From positions 4,655,670 through 4,719,669 of the forward strand of contig NZ_CM000745.1 in the NCBI RefSeq assembly GCF_000161455.1: a stretch of 64,000 nucleotides of DNA, in the 5' to 3' direction. The translations under genes and the position numbers were made by a program. The notes beneath the pieces were generated by a model that saw nothing but the letters and a program-made list of their open reading frames with translations, was not told the DNA's origin and searched no databases. This DNA comes from Bacillus pseudomycoides DSM 12442. Its GTDB lineage: Bacteria > Bacillota > Bacilli > Bacillales > Bacillaceae_G. Within the stretch, counting starts at the first letter, position 1. The number at the start of each line of letters is the position of its first letter. Shown one piece after another: positions 26,647 through 34,551 of this stretch.

Positions 26647-26699
26647 TCATGCGTATAAGGTAAATTTGATAATGTAAACTAGTATCGTCGAAATCCTCC

Positions 26700-26731
26700 A
26701 AAATCCCCCGCATTGCCACCCGGGGATTTAT
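26700..26731 (-). terminator. Hairpin after the epimerase gene
   Basis: AAATCCCC pairs with GGGGATTT around a GC-rich inner region, just downstream of the minus-strand epimerase stop. There is no long U-tract. Confidence 0.45.
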
Positions 26732-26740
26732 GAATAATCA

Positions 26741-27610
26741 TTATATTACTTCAATATAGTGTTTCAATATATGATTCACATCAGTTTCTAACTTTCTAAA
26801 CTGAAATCCTAACTCTTTCGCTCTTGTATTATTCATCGTACAACTTGTCATGCCATTATACGGAGCTATATTTTTTCCTTCCGCTTCAATACAAGCCTTT
26901 ATGCCTGTATTTTCTTCTATAAAATCAATAATTTCTCGCATAGAAATCACACCATTACTACATGCATTAATTGGACCATTTATATTCATCGTACTAAGAT
27001 ATGCTAGAAAACCACCTGCTTCTTTTTCATGGATAAAAGACATTTTGCCTTCTATATCTTCTACTACAAAAGGTATTTTCTTCACGATATTTTCAACATA
27101 AAACTGCAATCGCTTTGTATAATCATTTTCACCAATAACAACTGGAAAGCGCACTGCAATTACAGGAAATGTTGCATGTTTAAACAAAACGGCCTCTGCT
27201 AATCTTTTTCCTTCACTATAAGAAAAACCTTGCCTATCTCCATAAACAATTGGATACTGATACGGATTGAAATCATCTTCTTTTAAAGATAGTGCCGACT
27301 CATATACAGCCATTGAGGATGTAACAATATATTTCTTCACCTTACTATGAAGTACTTTGCATATAATCTTCGCTGCATTCGGACTATAGCATAGGTTATC
27401 ATACACAGCGTCATAACTTGCTCCCGCTAACATTTCCTTTAGCATCCCTTCATCTTCTCGATCTACAACGACTCTTTTAACAGCACTACCAAACGAGTCT
27501 GTCTTAAGTCCCCGCGTTGCAATTGTTACATCGTGCCCAGCTTGCAGGAGGCTTTCAACTAATCGTTTTCCGAAAAATCTTGTTCCGCCTAACACTAATA
27601 TTTTCGTCAT
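26741..27610 (-). CDS. NAD-dependent epimerase/reductase (atypical SDR)
   Basis: I choose ATG 27610, nine bases after an AAGGGA site, giving 289 residues. The N-terminus MTKILVLGGTRFFGKRLVESL is the dinucleotide-binding Rossmann motif of the GGTRFFG subgroup, related to plant and bacterial mRNA-binding-like SDRs. TSSMAVYES near residue 107 and YSEGKRLAE near 147 supply the active-site Ser and Tyr/Lys positions. The substrate is unknown. It is a single gene between terminators. Confidence 0.78.
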   Translation of the reverse strand: MTKILVLGGTRFFGKRLVESLLQAGHDVTIATRGLKTDSFGSAVKRVVVDREDEGMLKEMLAGASYDAVYDNLCYSPNAAKIICKVLHSKVKKYIVTSSMAVYESALSLKEDDFNPYQYPIVYGDRQGFSYSEGKRLAEAVLFKHATFPVIAVRFPVVIGENDYTKRLQFYVENIVKKIPFVVEDIEGKMSFIHEKEAGGFLAYLSTMNINGPINACSNGVISMREIIDFIEENTGIKACIEAEGKNIAPYNGMTSCTMNNTRAKELGFQFRKLETDVNHILKHYIEVI

Positions 27611-27696
27611 ATGTATCATTCCCTTAGTTACTTTAATGTTCTATGGTGACTGAATAAGTATTTGTAACTTCATTATACTTGAATTTATTTCCACAT

Positions 27697-27725
27697 AAAA
27701 AAGAGAATCCAGCCAGATTCTCTTT
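27697..27725 (-). terminator. Terminator of the AmiS/UreI gene
   Basis: AAGAGAATC pairs with GATTCTCTT; the plus-strand A-run to the left gives the U-tract on the minus strand. Confidence 0.8.
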
Positions 27726-27742
27726 CCCTCATCTTACTACTA

Positions 27743-28354
27743 TTAACGTACTCGATATTTTAAAATGCAATAACAGAAATATAAAATAGAAACTACCGAT
27801 ACATAAATCCATGCCTGATAAACTACTGGTGTTCCCCATATCCCCATAAAATAAAGAAGCGATGGCAACGTGAGCGTTACCCATGATTGTACAAATGCGA
27901 TCCTACCAAGGTATTGGTTTATATTCTTTTTTTGTACATTTAACACAAAGAATAAATACCAAAGAAGCGCCCACATAAACCAAGTCAGTGCATTAACAAT
28001 ATCTTGGAATTGAACGAATGACACAACCATATAAAATAGTGCAACAAGAGCCACCCAGAGGCAAAACCATCCTAGCCCATTGCCACTCACTCCCGTAATA
28101 AAGGTGATACCCACATACAAATACGTTAAACCAAATAAAAAAGTGGCTGCATATGAATATACAGTCCAATTACTTTGATCAGAAATCATAATAAGGTAAA
28201 ACGGAATGACAATTTGCAGCACCCCTACAAATAAATTAAAAACACCTGCGCTTTTTTCCTCTGCTTTTCCTAATATGACAAGACTGTTTAAAAACAAAGC
28301 TGCGCCTGAAAGCAATAACCCAACGTAACCCATATATGTTCGTGTGAAAATCAT
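27743..28354 (-). CDS. AmiS/UreI family urea/amide channel
   Basis: The 203-residue protein has six or seven hydrophobic helices and the AmiS/UreI pattern: GYVGLLLSGAALFLNSL at the N-terminus, TYLYVGITFITG near residue 80 and a Trp-rich WFMWALLWYLFFVLN near 127. Members are channels for urea or short-chain amides; UreI of Helicobacter is proton gated. No urease or amidase gene is near, so the physiological substrate is open. The start at 28354 has AAGGTG about ten bases upstream; a later ATG is also possible. Confidence 0.85.
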   Translation of the reverse strand: MIFTRTYMGYVGLLLSGAALFLNSLVILGKAEEKSAGVFNLFVGVLQIVIPFYLIMISDQSNWTVYSYAATFLFGLTYLYVGITFITGVSGNGLGWFCLWVALVALFYMVVSFVQFQDIVNALTWFMWALLWYLFFVLNVQKKNINQYLGRIAFVQSWVTLTLPSLLYFMGIWGTPVVYQAWIYVSVVSILYFCYCILKYRVR

Positions 28355-28402
28355 ATTTTTTCACACCTTAACCTCCTCGTAACATAAAATTATACTAGTG
28401 AT

Positions 28403-28771
28403 ATTGTCCTACCCATTTCAAATTGCATACACAAGAAACAATTATTATTTCATGCGTACTAGCACTTTTTATTCAAAACAAGTCAGACTTCCTACCTCAA
28501 AACAAAAAGAAATCCAAAGAATGCAATCACTGTACCATATCATTAAAGCGTTTTCAAAATAGTATATTTCTTTCCAACAGTAGATAAAGCCAATCTCATA
28601 TAACACAATCTGAAAACGATAACATCATCATAACAGCATTATATCTAAAAATAAACGCCGAAAATTCTGGAATAAAATTCAAAATCTATATTGTTCCCTA
28701 CCCATTTCTTTTAGAAACAAGTAGAAGCAAGCATTTTCCATATACCAAACTAGCACTTCTATCATAAAATA
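28403..28771. repeat. Degenerate duplicated segment upstream of the spore-type gene
   Basis: Two diverged segments 285 bases apart, about 28403-28480 and 28686-28771, share a TATTGT-CC-TACCCATTTC start and an ACTAGCACTT-TAT-CA end in the same order. The gap 28355-28811 holds these, the sigma-K-like promoter in the second copy and no supportable gene. It may mark an ancient tandem duplication of a control region with loss of the gene between. Confidence 0.45.
28744..28771 (+). promoter_or_regulatory. Perfect sigma-K-type promoter
   Basis: AC at 28744-28745, 17 bases, then CATAAAATA at 28763-28771 match the late mother-cell consensus (AC-N17-CATANNNTA) exactly. It ends 40 bases before the start of the next gene. 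Confidence 0.6.
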
Positions 28772-28811
28772 TCGTAAATTAAAATTTATGTTTTATGAAA
28801 GGTGAGATTAT

Positions 28812-29225
28812 ATGCCTAAACAAGTCGTTCACTCAACAGGTGTATTAACACGTGAACCACAAACAGCTTCTGTCGTAGCAAACATTGTAAACTTAGATAG
28901 AAATTATGCACGTTATATTAATGTAGAGATATGGGATTGGTCCAACCATTCTAATCCTATACAACTACCAATCCTAGTTGGAGAAAAGGAAGAAGCAAAT
29001 TTCCCCTACTATCTTGATAGTGAAAAATTAGTAGTTCTGTATGCGAACTTAGATCACAAAATTAGTCTTTATGAAATTCGTATCACTCACTTCGATCATT
29101 CCAATATTATTACAAATTGCTTCGGACGTAGCTCATCTTCATCTACAGGACAAGAATGTGATAAAGTATATCATAAACAACTTGTTCGAGTTCATCAAGG
29201 ATATATTCCTAATCAAATCCTTTAA
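28812..29225 (+). CDS. Small protein, probable late-sporulation surface protein
   Basis: I do not recognise this 137-residue protein by name. It has no signal peptide or membrane helix. The middle (VVANIVNLDRNYARYINVEIW DWSN near residues 21-45, then LVVLYANLDHKISLYEIRITHFD near 74-97) reads as beta strands, resembling a group of small B. cereus-group proteins with a repeated V-x-I-x-N / V-x-V-x-D-W-S pattern, some linked to the exosporium. A Ser cluster (SSSSST) and two Cys follow near residue 105. A perfect sigma-K promoter match directly upstream supports mother-cell expression late in sporulation. GGTGAG precedes the ATG. Function is inference. Confidence 0.65.
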   Translation: MPKQVVHSTGVLTREPQTASVVANIVNLDRNYARYINVEIWDWSNHSNPIQLPILVGEKEEANFPYYLDSEKLVVLYANLDHKISLYEIRITHFDHSNIITNCFGRSSSSSTGQECDKVYHKQLVRVHQGYIPNQIL

Positions 29226-29244
29226 TGAACATGCACGTAATTGA

Positions 29245-29287
29245 GCAAAATTAGAATCGCCCTATCTTAGGTTGATTCTAATTTTGC
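29245..29287 (+). other. Long perfect hairpin after the spore-type gene
   Basis: Fourteen-base arms GCAAAATTAGAATC / GATTCTAATTTTGC enclose a 15-base loop. The following bases are GC-rich rather than a T-run, so it is not a standard terminator, though it may stabilise the mRNA end. Confidence 0.6.
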
Positions 29288-29399
29288 CGTCCCCCTCACT
29301 CTTCCTATCTATAATATATTGAGATTAAATTTTCACTTTAAATTATTCCCATTAAAAAGGCCACATACCTCGTGATATGTAACCTTTACATAGAACTTA

Positions 29400-30047
29400 T
29401 TAAATCACATAACAATATACACATACAAAGTGGGCCAGACTACCTAACAACACAAAAATATGGAAAACTTCATGATGCCCCATATATTTAAATTCTAGCC
29501 ATTTTGGTTTTACTCCGTAAATAAATCCACCAATCGTATAAAAAACACCACCAAGTACTAAAAACAAAATACCCTCTATGCTTAGATTTTCTGATAGCGG
29601 TGCAAAGAATAAAACAATTAACCATCCCATCATAAGGTAGATTGCTGTTGATAACCATCTCGGACAGTTAAACCAAAACATTTTAAAAACAATACCACAT
29701 ATAGCTGTAGCATAAACTAGCACAAATAATAGTAAACCATTTGCAGCCTGTAATGTAATTAAGCAAAAAGGTGCATATGTGCCTGCAATTAAAATGAAAA
29801 TCATAGAATGATCCAGTTTTCTAAAGAAATAAATAACACGTTCGCTTGCTACAACACTGTGATACACAGCCGAAGCTGCATAAAGAATCATCATCCCTAC
29901 TCCAAATAGAATAACCGCTGAAATTGTAGAAATAGATGGCATTTTCACAGAAACTTTCACAAGCATAGCTAGCAAAGCAATAAACGATAAAATGGCGCCT
30001 CCTAGATGGGTAAACGCATTAACTGGTTCTCTCACGTAAGCATTCAC
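29400..30047 (-). CDS. Hemolysin III family (PAQR/YqfA-like) membrane protein
   Basis: The 215-residue protein has seven membrane helices and the hallmark PAQR metal-site residues: E-P-x-N-x-x-T-H at the N-terminus (REPVNAFTHLGG), YHS...RKLDHSMIFILIAGTY in the middle and GHHEVFHIFVLLGSLAHF near the end. In B. cereus such proteins were named hemolysin III. The family is better described as membrane hydrolase-like proteins affecting membrane fluidity. A large palindrome in its promoter region faces the divergent DUF1836 gene, which is probably its regulator. Confidence 0.87.
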   Translation of the reverse strand: MNAYVREPVNAFTHLGGAILSFIALLAMLVKVSVKMPSISTISAVILFGVGMMILYAASAVYHSVVASERVIYFFRKLDHSMIFILIAGTYAPFCLITLQAANGLLLFVLVYATAICGIVFKMFWFNCPRWLSTAIYLMMGWLIVLFFAPLSENLSIEGILFLVLGGVFYTIGGFIYGVKPKWLEFKYMGHHEVFHIFVLLGSLAHFVCVYCYVI

Positions 30048-30060
30048 ATTAACAACCCCT

Positions 30061-30103
30061 TATATAATTACATGTAGTTTTTATAACTACTTGTAATTAT
30101 ATA
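30061..30103. promoter_or_regulatory. Palindromic operator between hemolysin III and DUF1836 genes
   Basis: Nineteen-base arms TATATAATTACATGTAGTT / AACTACTTGTAATTATATA with a single mismatch flank a five-base centre. It lies 14 bases upstream of the hemolysin III start and about 100 bases before the DUF1836 start, in a divergent promoter region. Position and symmetry suggest a dimeric repressor site. No promoter for the minus gene can be placed outside it. Confidence 0.65.
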
Positions 30104-30201
30104 CACAATCCGTCTAGAGGTCAACATTTACAATTTATTTGTTTCGTAATACCATATTTAAAGATACAGTGTACATTATTCCTACAAAGGTGAGGGTTTA
30201 T

Positions 30202-30762
30202 ATGGAAAACATAAAGAACTTACTCGAAACATTACATTTAGAAAAAAACATTAGGCTTGAAGATATCCCTAATGTGGATTTATATGTAGATCAAGTTGTT
30301 CAACTATTTGAAAATAACTACGGTGATACAACAAGAACAGAAGATGAAAAAGTACTTACAAAAACGATGATCAATAACTATGCAAAGGGAAAATTATTCA
30401 TCCCCATAAAAAATAAAAAATACTCAAAAGAGCATATGATTTTAATTAGTTTAATTTATCAATTAAAGGGTGCCCTCTCGATTAATGATATTAAAAGTTC
30501 TTTAGCGACTCTCAATGAAAGACTCATAAACGAGGATACTTTCGAACTGGACACCCTCTACAAAGATTATCTTGAACTTACAGAAACAAATGTTGAGAAC
30601 TTTAAAAGGGATGTAGATAATCGGGTGGCTGAGGTAAAAGCTGCTGCTTCATTTGAGGATAAAGAATTAGAAAAACTCTTATTGCTAACTTCATTTGTAA
30701 CAATGAGCAATATGTATAGACGTTTAGCAGAAAAATTAGTTGACGATTTGAAAGAATCTTAA
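30202..30762 (+). CDS. DUF1836 protein, putative regulator
   Basis: I choose ATG 30202, with AAAGGTGAGG upstream, giving 186 residues. The sequence matches DUF1836: an N-terminal region with LTKTMINNYAKGKLFIP at about 60-78, which reads as a MerR-like winged helix-turn-helix, followed by YSKEHMILISLIYQLKGALSI and a helical C-terminus. Such proteins often lie next to hemolysin III genes. A large palindrome separates the two divergent genes here, so it is inferred to regulate the neighbour and itself. No direct evidence for DNA binding is visible beyond the fold pattern. Confidence 0.78.
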   Translation: MENIKNLLETLHLEKNIRLEDIPNVDLYVDQVVQLFENNYGDTTRTEDEKVLTKTMINNYAKGKLFIPIKNKKYSKEHMILISLIYQLKGALSINDIKSSLATLNERLINEDTFELDTLYKDYLELTETNVENFKRDVDNRVAEVKAAASFEDKELEKLLLLTSFVTMSNMYRRLAEKLVDDLKES

Positions 30763-30785
30763 CCATGAATAAAGCCACCTACTTC

Positions 30786-30948
30786 TGAAGTGCACCCCAA
30801 TTGTTAGACACAGTCTAACAATTGGGGTGCACTTTTTATGGCTAAATTTTCTTCGAAAGAAAAAATACGAGCGATGAGACGATATTTAGAGGGGACTGAA
30901 GGTGGAAAAACAATTGCTAAATCTATTGGTGTTCACTCCAGTATGCTC
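30786..30948 (+). mobile_element. Left-end remnant of an IS3-family insertion sequence
   Basis: A TG-starting end (TGAAGTGCACCCC) is followed by a perfect 20-base inverted repeat with a three-base loop (30790-30809 / 30813-30832) and then an ATG at 30838. The reading frame begins MAKFSSKEKIRAMRRYLEGT and continues EGGKTIAKSIGVHSSML. This is the helix-turn-helix start of IS3-family OrfA. After about 35 codons the frame enters unrelated DNA (a kinase gene) and stops at 30982. The rest of the IS, including OrfB and the right end, is absent. Confidence 0.8.
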
Positions 30949-31554
30949 TATCATAGGATATATTCAGTTATTAGATTCAAGTGAACTAACAACATATAAA
31001 AAAGAACACTATTTGAAGATTATTAAAAATAAATCAACACGTTTACAGGCCTTAGTAAATGACTTCTTTGAACTGTCCGTTATTGATTCTGTTGATTATC
31101 AATTAAACCTTCATATGGTAAAATTAAATCACTTAGCATGGGAAACCTTAGTCGTTTTTTATGATCAGTTTAGTGAAAAGAAAATGGAACCAAGTATTCA
31201 TATACAAAACGAAGATATTCAAATCATTGCTAATGAATCTGCCGTTAAGCTTGTCATGGAAAATCTAATCTATAACACCCTTAATCATGCAAGTGGTAAT
31301 ATATCCATTACTCTACAAAAGCAAAAAGCATCTTACTATTTATCATTAGTAACGATGCTAAAAATGTAAGTGAAAAGAATATTCCTTTCCTGTTTGACCG
31401 CTTTTATACAACTAATCATCATCGATCCGGTAAAGGAACAGGGCTTGGATTAGCTATTGCAAAAACACTTATGCTGAAAATGGGTGGTTCACTTCAAGCA
31501 AAATTAAAAGATGGGCAGCTTCATATGATATGCGAATGGAAAATTCAAAAATAA
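30946..31554 (+). pseudogene. Sensor histidine kinase, N-terminally deleted and frameshifted
   Basis: From the IS junction the sequence encodes SIIGYIQLLDSSELT, the part just after an H-box, a dimerisation helix, then the N-box region VKLVMENLIYNTLNHASGN. At about 31340-31350 a one-base loss shifts the frame: SYYL runs to an early stop, while the other frame continues SNDAKNVSEKNIPFLFDRFY and the G-box GKGTGLGLAIAKTL to a stop at 31552. The sensor domain, the phosphoacceptor His and all upstream parts, including any response regulator gene, are lost. The reading frame that starts at 30902 begins inside the IS end and is not a real start. Confidence 0.85.
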
Positions 31555-31587
31555 ATACCAAATAACTTTTTCATATCCCTATTGATC

Positions 31588-31625
31588 AAAAAAGTACATC
31601 TTACACCAAAAGAATGTACTTTTTC
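31588..31625. terminator. Bidirectional terminator
   Basis: AAAAGTACAT pairs with ATGTACTTTT around a 13-base loop, with A-run and T-run flanks. It lies between the kinase remnant and the convergent sigma-factor operon. Confidence 0.8.
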
Positions 31626-31629
31626 CTTT

Positions 31630-32244
31630 TTAATGACCTCTTTTCGAATTAATCTCTCTATCAAGGTACTTAGCTATGATATCTCTATCTGAACTATTAA
31701 TAATCATGTTAATTCTCCCTTGCAAATACCCATATAACATCCAGTTTGAGCATTCTCTTAGCTGCCCATACTTATCTTTCTTGGCTTTAAAACATAATAT
31801 CGTACCGTTCTTTTTTATTTTGTAATAGTATTTTAAAATATCATCATAATCTATACTGTATGCTCTTTGAATTTGATAAAGTTCCTTTACTTCATAAATC
31901 ATAACTTTATGTCTTGTTCCAAAAACCACAAATCGATTTCCTACATCCATAAGCGCTAATGGCATTACGGCATAGTCTGCTGAACACATAATTGCACCCA
32001 AATAGTAGCCACCTGTAGCTCTTGCTTGGAATTGTAATTCAATAAATTCATTTTCTTTTAACTCATTATTTGCCTTTACTTCTATCTCCTGAAAATTTTC
32101 TCTAGCAATTCGTTTTCTGATATCTTTTTTCTTCTTCTCCAAGCTTCCAACAAGGCGCTCCCCTATTGCTTCAAATCGAGATATTTCTTGTTCATCCCAC
32201 TGCTCGAAAACAATTTGATCTATATTATAGCTTTCACAATTCAT
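31630..32244 (-). CDS. Soluble partner of the adjacent sigma factor, unknown family
   Basis: I do not recognise this 204-residue protein. It has no membrane helix, unlike most anti-sigma factors of ECF type. The N-terminal third is highly charged and helical (residues 20-65, with KKKKDIRKR). The middle (FQARATGGYYLGAIMCSADY and NRFVVFGTRHKVMIYEV, residues 75-125) reads as alternating beta strands, perhaps a PH-like fold. The start overlaps the sigma gene by 11 bases and its ribosome site GGAGGG lies inside that gene, so the two are translationally coupled. This suggests a regulator or effector of the sigma factor. Confidence 0.6.
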   Translation of the reverse strand: MNCESYNIDQIVFEQWDEQEISRFEAIGERLVGSLEKKKKDIRKRIARENFQEIEVKANNELKENEFIELQFQARATGGYYLGAIMCSADYAVMPLALMDVGNRFVVFGTRHKVMIYEVKELYQIQRAYSIDYDDILKYYYKIKKNGTILCFKAKKDKYGQLRECSNWMLYGYLQGRINMIINSSDRDIIAKYLDREINSKRGH

Positions 32245-32785
32245 AATATCCCTCCATTATCCTTTTTAATTTCTCCTTTCCCCTTGATAATCTGGTATAA
32301 ACTGAACCGGTACTCATATGTAGTCTCCTTGAAATATCCTCTATGCTTTCATCCACAATATACCTTCGATAAAAGATACTATGATCTACACCATCTAACT
32401 GACGAACTGCTTTCAAAACGAATTCTTTTTCCTCTTCTTTGAGCAATCCTTTTTCTACATCTTCATCATCTTGTAAAATAAGTTGTTCTATTGTTTGTTC
32501 AATTCTTTTTCTCTTCAACCTTCTTTTATAATCTAGTGCCTTAAACTTCGCAATAGAAATAATCCAGTTTTTAAGTTGTCCTTTTTCTATTTGAAAACTG
32601 TCTATTTTATACCAAAGTATGAGAAGAACATCGTTATAGCACTCTTCAATTTCTGCTCTTTCATGGTTCTCTCCAAGTACACTTCCGATTACTCCATAAA
32701 TCAATTTACTATATTGAAGAATCAATTGATCCAATGCTTCCGTATTTTGTTTTTTTATTCCATCTACTAATTCCCTATCATTCAT
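32234..32785 (-). CDS. RNA polymerase sigma factor, ECF-like
   Basis: The 183-residue protein has sigma region 2 (about 8-80: LDQLILQYSKLIYGVIGSVL, then ECYNDVLLILWYKID and WIISIAKFKALDYKRR) and sigma region 4 (about 115-178: LDGVDHSIFYRRYIVDESIEDISRRLHMSTGSVYTRLSRG), the helix-turn-helix that reads the -35 box. There is no extra domain. GAAGGGGGAG precedes the start. It is cotranscribed with a soluble partner of unknown family in place of the usual membrane anti-sigma. No self-recognised ECF promoter (AAC/CGT pair at normal spacing) could be found upstream. Confidence 0.87.
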   Translation of the reverse strand: MNDRELVDGIKKQNTEALDQLILQYSKLIYGVIGSVLGENHERAEIEECYNDVLLILWYKIDSFQIEKGQLKNWIISIAKFKALDYKRRLKRKRIEQTIEQLILQDDEDVEKGLLKEEEKEFVLKAVRQLDGVDHSIFYRRYIVDESIEDISRRLHMSTGSVYTRLSRGKEKLKRIMEGYYEL

Positions 32786-32861
32786 ATCTTCTCCCCCTTC
32801 ACTTATATATACGAATACAACAAGTTTATCCTTACATAATTTCCTTATTTTTTATAAAAAA

Positions 32862-32890
32862 ACTACCCACCTGTGAGAGTGAGTAGTTAC
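32862..32890 (-). terminator. Terminator of dbpA
   Basis: AACTACCCAC pairs imperfectly with GTGAGTAGTT just after the gene. The plus-strand A-run gives the U-tract. Confidence 0.65.
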
Positions 32891-32892
32891 TT

Positions 32893-34338
32893 TTACTTAA
32901 TAGCCTCGTGAACCTTTAACTGCTTACCTTTTATTGTTGTGTTTTTCATTACTTTTAAAACAAGCGGGCCTTTTCCATTTAATATATCAACATAAGAAAC
33001 ATTATCTTGTATCGTAATAATTCCTATATCATCCGCTGTGACACCTGGGATTTTAGCAATTGTACCAACGAAATCTACCGCTCGAATCTTCTTTTTCTTC
33101 CCACCGTTAAAGTACAGCTTCATAATATCTTTATTTAATCCTGCACTTTTCTCTTTTTTCATAATTGGTTTCGCATTTATTTTATCTTCAAAGGCTGCCT
33201 TTCCCTTTGCAAGCTCCTCTTTTGACGGAGCTTCTATTTTTTGAATTTCAAAACCGATATACTCTTCAATTTCTACCAGGAATCTCTCTTCATACGGCGT
33301 TACGAATGTAATTGCTTTTCCGCTATTACCAGCGCGCCCTGTTCTTCCTGTCCGGTGTACATAACTTTCTTTTTCTAATGGAATATCATAGTTAATGACA
33401 TGGGTAATATTTTCAATATCAATTCCTCGCGCTGCTACATCTGTAGCGACTAAATAACGAAATTTTCCTCTTTTAAAGTCATTCATTACTGCAAAACGAT
33501 CTTCTTGTATCATACCACCATGAATTTTATCACAAGGATAGCCAGAACGCTTTAACTGTCTGAACACATGGTCTACATTTTCTTGTGTGCGACAGAAGAT
33601 GATACAGCTATCTGGATTTTCAAGAGTTGTTATATCTTGAAGAAGTGAAAATTTCTCTTCTTCTCTCACTTCTAACAGGATATGTTCAATTTTATCTGTC
33701 GTAATCCCAGAAGCTTTAATCTCGATATGGGTCGGTGATTTCATATAAGTATGAGATAAATTTTCAACGTCTTCTGGTAGTGTCGCAGAAAATAGCATTG
33801 TCATTCGATCTGTAGGTAATTCATCAATAATTGCTTCTACTTGATCGATGAATCCCATATTTAACATTTCATCTGCCTCATCAATCACCAAATATTTCAG
33901 ACGCTCTAAAGAAAAAGTTCCTTTTTCAATATGATCTAACACACGCCCAGGGGTTCCAACTACAATATGTGTCTTTTGCTTTAATTCTAATTTTTGTCGT
34001 GCAAATGGTGATTTTCCATAAACGGCAGTCGCTTTAATCCGTTTAAATCTTCCTATATTCGTAATATCTTCTTTCACTTGCGCAGCAAGTTCCCTCGTTG
34101 GCGTAAGAATTAAGGCTTGTGGCTTATTTTCTTCCCATTCGACCATTTCGCAAAGCGGGATACCAAAGGAAGCCGTTTTCCCACTTCCCGTTTGTGATTT
34201 CACGACAAGATCTTTCTTTTCTAGTGCAACTGGAATTACTTTTCCTTGTACTTCTGTTGGCTGTTCATATTTTAAACTAGTAAGTGCCCTTACAATTTCC
34301 TTACTCAATGCATACTCTTTAAAACTTTTTCCGCTCAT
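32893..34338 (-). CDS. dbpA: ATP-dependent RNA helicase DbpA (YxiN type)
   Basis: The 481-residue DEAD-box helicase has the Q motif region at the N-terminus, Walker A SQTGSGKTA near residue 48, PTRELAAQ, the DEAD box in VIDEADEML near 152, SATLP near 184, and HRTGRTGRAG near 330. The C-terminal domain (about 405-481) is the DbpA RNA-binding fold, which directs the enzyme to hairpin 92 of 23S rRNA during large-subunit assembly. Length matches the family. It is a single gene with its own terminator. Confidence 0.93.
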   Translation of the reverse strand: MSGKSFKEYALSKEIVRALTSLKYEQPTEVQGKVIPVALEKKDLVVKSQTGSGKTASFGIPLCEMVEWEENKPQALILTPTRELAAQVKEDITNIGRFKRIKATAVYGKSPFARQKLELKQKTHIVVGTPGRVLDHIEKGTFSLERLKYLVIDEADEMLNMGFIDQVEAIIDELPTDRMTMLFSATLPEDVENLSHTYMKSPTHIEIKASGITTDKIEHILLEVREEEKFSLLQDITTLENPDSCIIFCRTQENVDHVFRQLKRSGYPCDKIHGGMIQEDRFAVMNDFKRGKFRYLVATDVAARGIDIENITHVINYDIPLEKESYVHRTGRTGRAGNSGKAITFVTPYEERFLVEIEEYIGFEIQKIEAPSKEELAKGKAAFEDKINAKPIMKKEKSAGLNKDIMKLYFNGGKKKKIRAVDFVGTIAKIPGVTADDIGIITIQDNVSYVDILNGKGPLVLKVMKNTTIKGKQLKVHEAIK

Positions 34339-34479
34339 ATACTAACCTCATTTTGTTATGTATTTTAATTTTTTTATATATTTAGCCATAATATAAATCC
34401 TATGCGCCATTGCCTACATTTCATTATATTGAAATCATTGCCCGAATCGAAGTCTATGTTCATCATTTGATAAAAAAAC

Positions 34480-34511
34480 AAAAAGCAGACTTACTATTAA
34501 GCCTGCTAATT
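34480..34511 (-). terminator. Probable terminator of the acyltransferase gene
   Basis: AAAGCAGACTTA pairs with TAAGCCTGCT with mismatches; plus-strand A-runs give the U-tract. Confidence 0.5.
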
Positions 34512-34551
34512 TAGCAACGATACTCATATAAAGCTTACATAGGAGATATCA

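Noticed and set aside
26714..26729. CACCCGGGGATTT as a second Noc site
   Set aside because: Several mismatches to the 14-base consensus, and the sequence is part of a hairpin after the epimerase gene.
30902..31369. Apparent intact small kinase-like gene
   Set aside because: The start lies inside an IS3-family OrfA fragment, and the catalytic G-box continues in another frame after its stop. It is a pseudogene fragment.
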